A stretch of DNA of 11,251 bases from Mollicutes bacterium (GCA_003551455.1 PUMR01000052.1:1-11251); one strand, 5' to 3'. Shown: positions 1-8,173, counted from the stretch's first letter. Numbers and translations: made by a program. The notes: generated by a model from the sequence alone, not told the origin.

Positions 1-496
<496 letters not shown>

Positions 497-535
497 GTCT
501 CTCTCACAACCTCCTTGTGTGGTCTTGGTTATTTG

Positions 536-562
536 TTAGCACTCGATAGCTTGGTTTGCTAA
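536..562 (-). promoter_or_regulatory. CIRCE operator (HrcA site) of groESL, right half degenerate
   Basis: TTAGCACTC (536-544), 9-nt spacer, GTTTGCTAA (554-562), in plus orientation. The left half and spacer length match the CIRCE consensus TTAGCACTC-N9-GAGTGCTAA exactly. The right half differs at two of nine positions (TT in place of AG). It covers the predicted transcription start of groES, the usual place for HrcA repression. Confidence 0.9.
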
Positions 563-566
563 TAAA

Positions 567-595
567 AGGATACAAAAAATTGGGGGCGCTGTCAA
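567..595 (-). promoter_or_regulatory. Sigma-A promoter of groES-groEL
   Basis: Read on the minus strand: -35 TTGACA (590-595), 17-nt spacer, -10 TATCCT (567-572). The -35 is perfect and the -10 matches 4 of 6. The predicted start at about 560 falls inside the CIRCE element. Confidence 0.85.
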
Positions 596-658
596 GGCGT
601 TCGCGGAAAAATTCCCGAAGAAGTGGCGGGGTGCCCGCGCATATCGCAAAGAGGCCGA

Positions 659-688
659 GCCGGGGAAGGAATCCGCCGCTTCCCCGGC
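659..688. repeat. GC-rich inverted repeat in the groES / flavoprotein divergent spacer
   Basis: A perfect 10-bp stem: GCCGGGGAAG (659-668) pairs with CTTCCCCGGC (679-688) around a 10-nt loop. Neither strand has a T-tract after it, so it does not look like an intrinsic terminator. It lies upstream of both divergent promoters. Its role is unknown; an operator or a transcription-insulating hairpin is possible. Confidence 0.5.
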
Positions 689-727
689 CCGGGATTCTCA
701 TCCGTGGCAAAGCGATAGCCGAAATTG

Positions 728-736
728 TGTTATCAT
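728..736 (+). promoter_or_regulatory. Possible extended -10 promoter of the flavoprotein gene
   Basis: TGTTATCAT contains the extended -10 form TGn followed by TATCAT, about 30 nt before the start codon. There is no convincing -35; the nearest partial match, TGGCAA at 705-710, gives an over-long 20-nt spacer. It is proposed only because the gene needs a start between the divergent groES promoter and base 768. Confidence 0.4.
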
Positions 737-767
737 AAAAGGGACAAAAAGCGGAGGGGGACACCTT

Positions 768-2162
768 ATGCGCACAGACACATACGATGTGATCGTGATT
801 GGTTCGGGCTTCGCGGGATTGCGGGCGGCCCTCGGTGCTCGTGAACAGGGCGCCGACGTTTTGGTGCTCGAAAAGATGCGCACTGTCGGCGGGAACTCCG
901 TCATAAGCGACGGCGGCCTGGCGGCGGCGGGGACGTCTTTCCAAAAACGCCTGGGTATCGAGGATTCCGCGGCCCTCATGGCCAAAGACATTTTGCAGGC
1001 CGGCGGCGAAGAGAGCAAGGAAGAACTCGTCCAGCTGGTCGCCAAAGGCTCGCTCAAGGCTTTCGAATGGGCGAAGGACGTGCTCGGCGTGCCTTTCCGG
1101 AAAGAAGTGGAGCTCTTCGGCGGTCATAGCGTCCCCCGTTCGCATTCGCCGGTGGGTCCCCCGAGCGGTCGCCCCTTCATCAAAAGGATGGAAGCCGAGT
1201 GCGAAAGACAGGGTGTCGAGATCCGCAGGGCCCATTTCGCGAAACGGCTCCTTATGGACAAAGAGAGGATTGCCGGCGTGGAATGCGCAAGCGACTACCG
1301 TTTCGGCCATCCGCCCGCCGAGAAGGCGATACGTTTCCATGCGAAAAAGGGCGTCGTCATCGCGAGCGGCGGTTTCGCGGCCGACATCGACCTGCGGCGG
1401 CAATACGACGACCGCCTCGATGCGAGCATAGCCACCACCAACAAACCGTCGGCCACGGGAGAGATCCTCGCGGCGGCCGGCGAACTCGGGGCTTCCCTTT
1501 ACGGGATGCGGCATATCCAGTTGGCTCCTTGGACCTCGCCGGAAGAGGCGGGTTTCGGTGACGGACCCTTGTTTGCCGATTATGTGGCCCTGCCGAAAGG
1601 CATCCTCGTCGGCCGGGACAGCGGCGAACGGTTCGTGAACGAACTCGCCGACCGACGCATCGTCGCCGAGGCCATCCTCGCCCGGGAAGAAGCGGTCGTG
1701 GCCATCGCCGACCAAGCGGCGTTGGCATCCATCAATCGCGACATCGGCAAGGCTCTCGCCAAGAAGGTCGTCCGGAAATATCCCTCCTTGGACGCGTTGG
1801 CGCAAGAAGAGGGGATTCCCGAAAAGAACCTCTTGTCGACCGTCGAACGCTTCAACGGCTTTGTCGATGCAAAACACGACGAGGACTTCGGAAAACCTTT
1901 CACAGACGATTCCTCCCCCCTCGCCACACCGCCCTTCTATGCCATGCGCATCGAGGTGAAAACCCATCACACGATGGGCGGCCTCGCCATCGATGCGAAA
2001 GCCCGCGTCCTCGACAAAAACGGTCATCCCATCAAAGGACTCTATGCGGCCGGCGAGGCCTGCGGCGGCATCCACGGAAAAAGCCGTTTGGGAAGTGTGG
2101 CCATCACGGATTGCCTCGTGTTCGGCAAGATTGCGGGCATCAGCTCCGCCCGTGAGCTCTGA
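768..2162 (+). CDS. Soluble FAD-dependent reductase, fumarate/urocanate reductase (flavocytochrome c) family
   Basis: Predicted FAD enzyme reducing an activated carbon-carbon double bond (or running the reverse); substrate unknown. The 464 residues are a single flavoprotein domain with no signal peptide, haem motif or FMN-binding domain, so it is probably cytoplasmic. Visible: N-terminal dinucleotide site VIVIGSGFAGLRAA (8-21), acidic ribose-binding end VLVLEK (31-36), TVGGNSVISDGGL (39-51), ASGGF (199-203), and a C-terminal FAD-contact block GLYAAGEACGGIHG (424-437). By comparison with Shewanella fumarate reductase, H401 of HHTMGG, R440 of KSRLGS and R296 of NELADR match the substrate-binding and proton-donor residues. 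The position of the substrate-binding histidine in the QAHPT motif instead reads Q251-L-A-P, an apparent loss, so fumarate may not be the substrate. Ribosome binding site GGAGGGGG lies 7 nt upstream. It stands alone between groESL and the glp genes, with no electron-donor gene beside it. Confidence 0.85.
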   Translation: MRTDTYDVIVIGSGFAGLRAALGAREQGADVLVLEKMRTVGGNSVISDGGLAAAGTSFQKRLGIEDSAALMAKDILQAGGEESKEELVQLVAKGSLKAFEWAKDVLGVPFRKEVELFGGHSVPRSHSPVGPPSGRPFIKRMEAECERQGVEIRRAHFAKRLLMDKERIAGVECASDYRFGHPPAEKAIRFHAKKGVVIASGGFAADIDLRRQYDDRLDASIATTNKPSATGEILAAAGELGASLYGMRHIQLAPWTSPEEAGFGDGPLFADYVALPKGILVGRDSGERFVNELADRRIVAEAILAREEAVVAIADQAALASINRDIGKALAKKVVRKYPSLDALAQEEGIPEKNLLSTVERFNGFVDAKHDEDFGKPFTDDSSPLATPPFYAMRIEVKTHHTMGGLAIDAKARVLDKNGHPIKGLYAAGEACGGIHGKSRLGSVAITDCLVFGKIAGISSAREL

Positions 2163-2173
2163 TGTTTTCAGAA

Positions 2174-2196
2174 CGGTTGCTCACGTCGAGCGACCG
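2174..2196 (+). terminator. Weak hairpin after the flavoprotein gene, possible terminator
   Basis: CGGTTGCTC (2174-2182) pairs with GAGCGACCG (2188-2196) over 9 bp with one G-U wobble, around a 5-nt loop, 12 nt after the stop codon. It is followed by AAAGATTGG rather than a T-tract, so termination efficiency is doubtful. It is the only termination-like structure before the glpP promoter. Confidence 0.3.
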
Positions 2197-2229
2197 AAAG
2201 ATTGGCGGGGCAGGTAATCCTTCACCCCC

Positions 2230-2258
2230 TTGCAATAGAGGGGAAAATGCGATAGAAT
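2230..2258 (+). promoter_or_regulatory. Sigma-A promoter of the glpP operon
   Basis: -35 TTGCAA (2230-2235), 17-nt spacer, -10 TAGAAT (2253-2258); each hexamer matches consensus at 4-5 of 6. The predicted start is near 2265, so the RNA would begin within or just at the conserved leader motif ACAAGTTAA at 2263-2271. Confidence 0.75.
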
Positions 2259-2262
2259 GAAC

Positions 2263-2324
2263 ACAAGTTAATCAAAAAGAGCCGAGAGACCGAGTCGCCC
2301 CTTTTTCGACTCGGTCTTTATTTC
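2263..2324 (+). terminator. Leader terminator (attenuator) ahead of glpP
   Basis: A perfect 11-bp stem, AGACCGAGTCG (2287-2297) with CGACTCGGTCT (2307-2317), around a 9-nt loop, followed by TTATTTC. It lies between a good promoter and glpP, so most transcripts should stop here unless antitermination occurs. It is preceded by ACAAGTTAA (2263-2271) and TCAAAAAGAG (2272-2281), both repeated before the next terminator at 2941. CCGAG occurs twice (2282-2286 and 2290-2294), so the first copy could compete for the 3' arm. GlpP proteins act on exactly this kind of leader in Bacillus subtilis; that this one is a GlpP target is inference. Confidence 0.85.
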
Positions 2325-2342
2325 GAGAAAGAGAGGTGACTC

Positions 2343-2903
2343 ATGTTCGGAAACCAGAAGGTCCTTCCCGCCATCAGCTCCCATCAAGCACTCAGGAAGT
2401 TTCTGAAGACCGATCTCGTCCATGGTATCCTCATGAACTTCCAGTTGGCTCAGCTCGAAGAACTCGTGACAACCATGCACAAACACGGGAGGAAGGTGCT
2501 CGTGCACCTCGACATGGTCAAAGGTCTTATGAGCGACGAATATGGGGCCATCCATCTCATCCAGAACCTCCACATCGACGGCATCATCTCCATCAAACCA
2601 CGTGTGATCGAACTTTGTAAAAAACGGAATGTGCTCGGTATCATGAGGTTCTTCCTCAAGGATTCCATCTCTTTGCGGCAAAGCCTCGAGATCGCCCAGA
2701 AAACGTTGCCCGATGCTCTGGAGATCCTTCCGACAGGACACACGCATATCATCGACAGGATCAAAGACAAGCTCCCGGTCGATGTGCTCATGGGAGGACT
2801 CATCGAGACACCGGAAGAAATCGATGCCTGTCTTTCCGCCGGAGCCGTGGCCGTGACAACCTCGAAAGAGGCGCTTTGGGACTATCCCGCGAAAAACCGT
2901 TGA
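2343..2903 (+). CDS. glpP: Glycerol-3-phosphate-responsive antiterminator GlpP
   Basis: Regulator that, with glycerol-3-phosphate bound, binds leader RNA of glycerol genes and allows transcription past terminators (known for B. subtilis GlpP). The 186-residue length matches the family, which has a TIM-barrel-like fold. Recognisable blocks: VHLDMVKGL (54-62), DGIISIKPRVI (79-89), ALEILPTG (125-132), LMGGLIET (149-156) and AVTTSKEALW (170-179). The start ATG has an AGAGGTGA ribosome binding site about 5 nt upstream. The gene lies after its own leader terminator and before a second one that precedes the GlpA-like gene, so GlpP probably controls both its own expression and the downstream dehydrogenase genes. 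No truncation or anomaly is seen. Confidence 0.95.
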   Translation: MFGNQKVLPAISSHQALRKFLKTDLVHGILMNFQLAQLEELVTTMHKHGRKVLVHLDMVKGLMSDEYGAIHLIQNLHIDGIISIKPRVIELCKKRNVLGIMRFFLKDSISLRQSLEIAQKTLPDALEILPTGHTHIIDRIKDKLPVDVLMGGLIETPEEIDACLSAGAVAVTTSKEALWDYPAKNR

Positions 2904-2914
2904 ACCCATCCACG

Positions 2915-2979
2915 ACAAGTTAAGATTTCAAAAGAGTGAAAGAGTGCGAAAACACCTCCTGTTTTCGTGCTCTTTTTTT
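2915..2979 (+). terminator. Leader terminator between glpP and the GlpA-like gene
   Basis: A 14-bp stem, AGAGTGCGAAAACA (2941-2954) with TGTTTTCGTGCTCT (2960-2973), including two G-U wobbles, around a CCTCC loop and followed by six more T. It is the strongest terminator in the window. Upstream are ACAAGTTAA (2915-2923) and CAAAAGAG (2929-2936), the same elements in the same order as before glpP. AAAAGAGTG (2930-2938) can alternatively pair with TGCTCTTTT (2968-2976) over 9 bp with two wobbles, which would break the terminator and hide the T-tract. I find no convincing separate promoter here, so this probably gates read-through from glpP. Confidence 0.9.
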
Positions 2980-3003
2980 CCTCCATTGAAAGGAGTTGGC
3001 AGC

Positions 3004-4440
3004 ATGTATGACATTTTGATCATCGGCGCCGGGATCACCGGTGCATTCCTCGCCCGGGAGATGAGCCGATACAAAGGGAGAATCCTCCTCCTCGACAAAG
3101 AGAGTGATGTGGGCAGCCATGCCACGATGGCGAACAGCGGTCTCATCCACAGCGGATTCGATGCCGAGCCGGGTAGCTTGAAAGCCCGTCTGGCGGTGCG
3201 GGGGAACGAGCGTTACCGGGAACTGGAAGACGAGCTCGGCCTCCCGCTGAAAAAGACCGGGGGACTCCTCCTCGCCCGCGGTGACGAAGAGGAGAAGACT
3301 TTGCGGACCTATTATGCCCGGGCCATGGACAACGACGTTCCCGCCCTGCGGTGGTTGACCAAAGCGGAAGCGCGGAAACGCGAACCTGTCCTGCTTGATT
3401 CCATCACGGCGGCGGTCGATCTGCCCACGACCATGGTGACCTCGCCCTGGGATGTCGCCATCCGGGCTATGGAGAACGCCGTGGAGAACGGGGTCGAGTT
3501 ACACCTTTCCGAGCCTGTCGAAGGAATCACGAAGGAGAACGGCCATTTCTTGGTACGCACCTCCAAACGGACGTATCAGACGAAAATCGTTTTGAACGCC
3601 GCCGGTACTTTCGCAGACAGAATCGCCGCCATGGCGGAAGGCGAGAGTCCTTTCGCCATCTCACCCTCTCGCGGCGAATACATCGTTTTGGACAGAAAAT
3701 CGGCCGGGTATCTTCACCATGCGCTCTATCCGGTGCCGACGAAGAAGGGGAAGGGGATCCTGCTCACCCCGCAATTCCATGGAGAAATCCTGCTCGGACC
3801 CACGAACACGGACCAAGAGGACCCAGAAAGCGCACCGACCACGAAAGAGGGCATCGCCGCCATCAAAGAGGCTGTGGAAGGACTGGTGCAAAACATCCCT
3901 TACCGACACCTCATCCGCACGTTCGCCGGCATCCGCGCTTCTTCGGCGCACCGGGACTTCTTCATCCGCCCCGCAAAAGACGATCCCGCTTTCATCCACG
4001 TGGCAGCCATCGATTCTCCCGGACTCACCGCGGCGCCGGCCATCGCCGAGTACGTGATTGCCGAATGCATCGCACCCGTGTTTCCACTCAGACAAAAGCA
4101 GGGGTTCCAACCATGTCTGAGCGCTCCGGAACTCTTCCGGGACAGCGTTGACAAAGACGACCAGCTCGCGCGAGAGCCGCGCCACGGACGCATCGTCTGC
4201 AAATGTGAAAACATCACGGAGGGCGATCTTGTCTCCCATATCGCCAGAACGCTCGGCGCCAACTCCGTGAAGGCTTTGAAAAAGCGGACAAGATCGGGAA
4301 GCGGTGCTTGTCAGAGCGGGGTCTGCGAAGTGGAAATGGTGAAGATTCTCGCCCGGGAGGCGGGGATCGCCCCTGATGAAGTCGACTATTATGAAGAAGA
4401 CACGCCCATACTCAAACAAAGAACGAAGGTGAAAAAATGA
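3004..4440 (+). CDS. glpA: GlpA-like FAD-dependent glycerol-3-phosphate dehydrogenase with C-terminal [2Fe-2S] domain
   Basis: Probably oxidises glycerol-3-phosphate to dihydroxyacetone phosphate with FAD. 478 residues, shorter than E. coli GlpA (about 540). N-terminal FAD site ILIIGAGITGAFLAREM (4-20); TMANSGLIHSGFD...PGSLKA (41-61), shared by the GlpA/GlpO and L-2-hydroxyglutarate oxidase families; DAO-type substrate domain to about residue 360 ending in IDSPGLTAAPAIAEY (336-350); then a BFD-like [2Fe-2S] domain with C399-x-C401 and C436-x4-C441. The start at 3004 is chosen because AAAGGAGTTGG is correctly spaced and the FAD motif sits at the N-terminus; an in-frame ATG at 2944 lies inside the terminator hairpin. 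The stop overlaps the next start in ATGA. The glp context favours glycerol-3-phosphate over 2-hydroxyglutarate. Confidence 0.85.
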   Translation: MYDILIIGAGITGAFLAREMSRYKGRILLLDKESDVGSHATMANSGLIHSGFDAEPGSLKARLAVRGNERYRELEDELGLPLKKTGGLLLARGDEEEKTLRTYYARAMDNDVPALRWLTKAEARKREPVLLDSITAAVDLPTTMVTSPWDVAIRAMENAVENGVELHLSEPVEGITKENGHFLVRTSKRTYQTKIVLNAAGTFADRIAAMAEGESPFAISPSRGEYIVLDRKSAGYLHHALYPVPTKKGKGILLTPQFHGEILLGPTNTDQEDPESAPTTKEGIAAIKEAVEGLVQNIPYRHLIRTFAGIRASSAHRDFFIRPAKDDPAFIHVAAIDSPGLTAAPAIAEYVIAECIAPVFPLRQKQGFQPCLSAPELFRDSVDKDDQLAREPRHGRIVCKCENITEGDLVSHIARTLGANSVKALKKRTRSGSGACQSGVCEVEMVKILAREAGIAPDEVDYYEEDTPILKQRTKVKK

Positions 4441-5702
4441 GTGCCCGTGACTACGACATCGTCATCGTCGGCGGTGGCGCCGGCGGACTGGCAGCCGCAA
4501 AAAGTGCATCCGGAAACGCCAGGACACTCCTCATCGAGAGGGAAGCATTTCTCGGGGGCATCCTCAACCAGTGCATCCATCACGGCTTCGGGCTCCACCA
4601 TTACAACGAGGAGCTCACGGGCCCCGAATACGCCGTCCGCATCATCGAAGACATCGAAGATGGCGGCGTCGACATCCTGCTCGAAACGACGGTGAAATCA
4701 CTGAAGAAGGAGGATGGGCTTTTTTGCATCGGCTGCTCCAACGTAAAGAGGGGGCCTTTCCGCATCCGCGCAAAAGCGGTCGTTCTCGCAAGCGGCAGCT
4801 TCGAGAGGACCGCGGGCCAGATCGAACTGCCGGGAGAAAGGCCGGCGGGCATTCTCACCGCGGGGCGGGCCCAACGCTATCTGAACATCGAGGGATATCT
4901 CGTGGGGAAGCGGGTCGTCGTCCTAGGCAGCGGTGACATCGGCCTCATCATGGCCCGCCGGATGACGCTGGAAGGGGCCCGGGTGGAGGCCGTCGTCGAA
5001 ATCATGGCGGAACCGAGCGGTCTCACCCGCAACATCGTCCAGTGCCTGCACGATTTCGACATCCCCCTGTTGCTCTCACACAGCGTCACCGGAATCGAAG
5101 GCAAGAAGAGGCTCGAGCGGGTCCGTGTCGCCGAAGTCGACCAATCTTTTTCTCCCGTGAAAGGGACGGAAAAGGTCTTCGACGTCGACACACTCTTGCT
5201 CTCCGTGGGACTCTTGCCCGACTATGCCACTATCGACGGTGTCGCCTTCGCCACCGACAAGCGGACGAATGGTCCCGTTGTCGATGATGCCTTCCAGACT
5301 TCCGTCCCGGGTCTCTTCGTTTGCGGTAACGCCCTGCACATCCACGATATTGTCGATTTTGTGACGGAAGAGGGGCTTCTCGCCGGCAAAACGGCACTCA
5401 GATACGTGCGAGAAAAGAACGGTCCCAGACAGCACGCCAAAGATGTCGTGGCCGGGAAGAATGTCCGTTATGTAGTGCCGCAGCGAATCCTTTTTCCCCA
5501 AAACCTTGATATCCCCCTCTCTTTACGGGTGGAGAGGTCCATGTCCAAGGGAACTTTCCGTCTGCGGCAGGGAGGACGGATCCTGAAGGAAACGAAGAAA
5601 AGCTTTCTAACCCCCTCGGAGATGGTCCGTCTCGAAATGCCGGGCCTCGACCGTTCGGATTCCGGGCCGCTCGAAATCGAGCTTTTGGAGGATGGCCGAT
5701 GA
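4437..5702 (+). CDS. GlpB-like FAD/NAD(P)-dependent pyridine nucleotide-disulphide-type oxidoreductase
   Basis: Likely electron-transfer partner of the GlpA-like enzyme. 421 residues, about the length of E. coli GlpB, but its layout is that of a two-dinucleotide-domain flavoprotein: FAD site IVIVGGGAGGLAAA (8-21), LGGILNQCIHHGFG (39-52) with C46, ASGSFERTAGQIELPGERPAGI (118-139), NAD(P) site VVVLGSGDIGLIMARR (160-175), and a C-terminal FAD block GLFVCGNALHIHDIVDFVTEEG (292-313). There is no CxxC redox pair of the thioredoxin-reductase type. It overlaps the preceding and the following gene by ATGA, so the three are translationally coupled and probably form a complex. Possible roles are passing electrons from FADH2 to NAD(P)+ or to another carrier; the acceptor cannot be read from sequence. 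Confidence 0.8.
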   Translation: MSARDYDIVIVGGGAGGLAAAKSASGNARTLLIEREAFLGGILNQCIHHGFGLHHYNEELTGPEYAVRIIEDIEDGGVDILLETTVKSLKKEDGLFCIGCSNVKRGPFRIRAKAVVLASGSFERTAGQIELPGERPAGILTAGRAQRYLNIEGYLVGKRVVVLGSGDIGLIMARRMTLEGARVEAVVEIMAEPSGLTRNIVQCLHDFDIPLLLSHSVTGIEGKKRLERVRVAEVDQSFSPVKGTEKVFDVDTLLLSVGLLPDYATIDGVAFATDKRTNGPVVDDAFQTSVPGLFVCGNALHIHDIVDFVTEEGLLAGKTALRYVREKNGPRQHAKDVVAGKNVRYVVPQRILFPQNLDIPLSLRVERSMSKGTFRLRQGGRILKETKKSFLTPSEMVRLEMPGLDRSDSGPLEIELLEDGR

Positions 5703-6049
5703 AAAAGAAAACGATGGTCTGCATCATATGCCCTGACGGTTGTCGACTGGAAGTCGACGAAAATCTACATGTCGAAGGGAACCGCTGCTCGCGTGGAGTG
5801 GCCTATGCGAAGAAGGAAGCCACGAATCCCGAACGACACCTCACCACGACAGTGGCGATTGAGAGCGTGCTCTTTCCCCGTTTGAGCGTGAAATCCTCCG
5901 GAGCGCTTCCCAAAGCGAAACTGCGTCAAGCCGTGGCAGTGTTGGACGGCGTTGTCGTGAAACCGCCGATCAAGGTCGGCGACGTTATCGTGCGTGATAT
6001 CTTGGGCACCGGAGTGGATTTTGTGGCGACGCGGTCTTTGGACCGATGA
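5699..6049 (+). CDS. DUF1667 family four-cysteine protein
   Basis: A 116-residue protein of the DUF1667 type, commonly found beside GlpA-like and FAD-dependent oxidoreductase genes; its biochemical role is unknown to me. The N-terminal third holds four cysteines, C8-x2-C11-x3-C15-x14-C30, in VCIICPDGC and NRCSRG, which look like ligands for an iron-sulphur cluster or zinc. The rest is a compact region with LFPRLSVKSSGALPKAKL and VVKPPIKVGDVIVRDILGTGVDFVATRSL. No signal peptide or membrane helix is visible. Its ATG overlaps the stop of the preceding gene (ATGA), making it the last member of the coupled trio. It may be a small electron-carrier or assembly subunit of the dehydrogenase; that is inference. 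Confidence 0.85.
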   Translation: MKKKTMVCIICPDGCRLEVDENLHVEGNRCSRGVAYAKKEATNPERHLTTTVAIESVLFPRLSVKSSGALPKAKLRQAVAVLDGVVVKPPIKVGDVIVRDILGTGVDFVATRSLDR

Positions 6050-6083
6050 ACAGGAGCGCCTCCCCAAGACCCCGCCGATGTGA

Positions 6084-6344
6084 ACGAGCGGGCATCATCA
6101 TCGTCAATGCTCATCCGATACCTCCATATCTTCACCCCCCGGCGCCCTATGGCATTGGGACATGGCACTCTGTTGCATCGCCCTCTTTCCCGTCGTGCCG
6201 ATTCTCATCCTGGCCGCCGCCTTCGCGAGGTTCTCGCACCTTCGCACCGGTAACATCTGGCTTTCGGGCTTCGTGAACGCCCTGCTTTTAGCCACGATTC
6301 TCGTGGCGGACACCGCCACGGAACACAGTCACATCCTGTCCTGA
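6084..6344 (+). pseudogene. Possible C-terminal remnant of a membrane protein
   Basis: An open frame running from after a TGA at 6081-6083 to TGA at 6342-6344. From the only internal ATG (6162) it would give 60 residues. It encodes two hydrophobic helices, LCCIALFPVVPILILAAAF and LSGFVNALLLATILVAD, separated by a short polar loop with RTGNIW. No good ribosome binding site precedes 6162, and the reading frame before it (ending ALWHWD) continues the same protein-like character, as if a longer protein had lost its N-terminal part. The helix-RTGNIW-helix-VA-TAT pattern reminds me of the membrane tail of some Firmicutes alpha/beta hydrolase-type proteins, from memory only. It may instead be a genuine small membrane protein or chance. 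Confidence 0.35.
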
Positions 6345-6362
6345 ACCCCCACTTCCCCGTGA

Positions 6363-7925
<1,563 letters not shown>

Positions 7926-8007
7926 TCATCGCCCCAATAGGCGGATGAAAGAGAAGAAGCCGACAGGAAACGCGCGTGGAGAAGAGGCGTTACGATTGTC
8001 TTTTTCG

Positions 8008-8036
8008 TTGACTTTGACGCATTCTATGCATATAAT
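8008..8036 (+). promoter_or_regulatory. Sigma-A promoter of the rib operon
   Basis: -35 TTGACT (8008-8013), 17-nt spacer, -10 TATAAT (8031-8036); the best promoter in the window. The predicted start near 8043 lies just before the FMN riboswitch. Confidence 0.9.
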
Positions 8037-8045
8037 ACTTATGGA

Positions 8046-8152
8046 CATCTTCAGGGCAGGGTGGAATTCCCGACCGGCGGTACAGTCCGCGAGCGTAAGC
8101 TGAATGGGTGCGATTCCCATACCGACAGTCACAGTCTGGATGGAAGAAGATG
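8046..8152 (+). promoter_or_regulatory. FMN riboswitch (RFN element)
   Basis: Carries the conserved RFN blocks in order: P1 strand CATCTTC (8046-8052), GGGCAGGGTG (8054-8063), CCGACCGGCGGT (8070-8081), CCGCGAGC (8087-8094), ATTCCCATACCGACAGT (8113-8129), AGTCTGGATG (8133-8142) and the closing P1 strand GAAGATG (8146-8152). FMN binding to this element is known to switch off riboflavin operons. Here it is followed by an intrinsic terminator, so control is most likely at transcription elongation. Confidence 0.97.
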
Positions 8153-8173
8153 CGTGTCCTTTTTCTGCTGATT

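Noticed and set aside
504..2075. Long minus-strand open frame of 523 codons
   Set aside because: It is antisense to the clear FAD reductase gene and runs over the groES promoter and CIRCE. Its composition is what GC-rich codon bias produces opposite a real gene, and no family motif is visible.
2944..3003. Upstream ATG-like start extending the GlpA-like protein by 20 residues
   Set aside because: This stretch is the terminator hairpin and T-tract; 3004 has a well-spaced AGGAG and puts the FAD motif at the N-terminus.
6046..6276. Plus-strand frame of 76 codons with ATGA overlap to the DUF1667 gene
   Set aside because: The overlap is tempting, but the product is a proline- and serine-rich string without protein-like pattern, there is no ribosome binding site, and the more convincing hydrophobic frame overlaps it.
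7926..7948. Hairpin after glpK as a terminator
   Set aside because: TCATCGCC pairs with GGCGGATGA only with a bulged base, and no T-tract follows.
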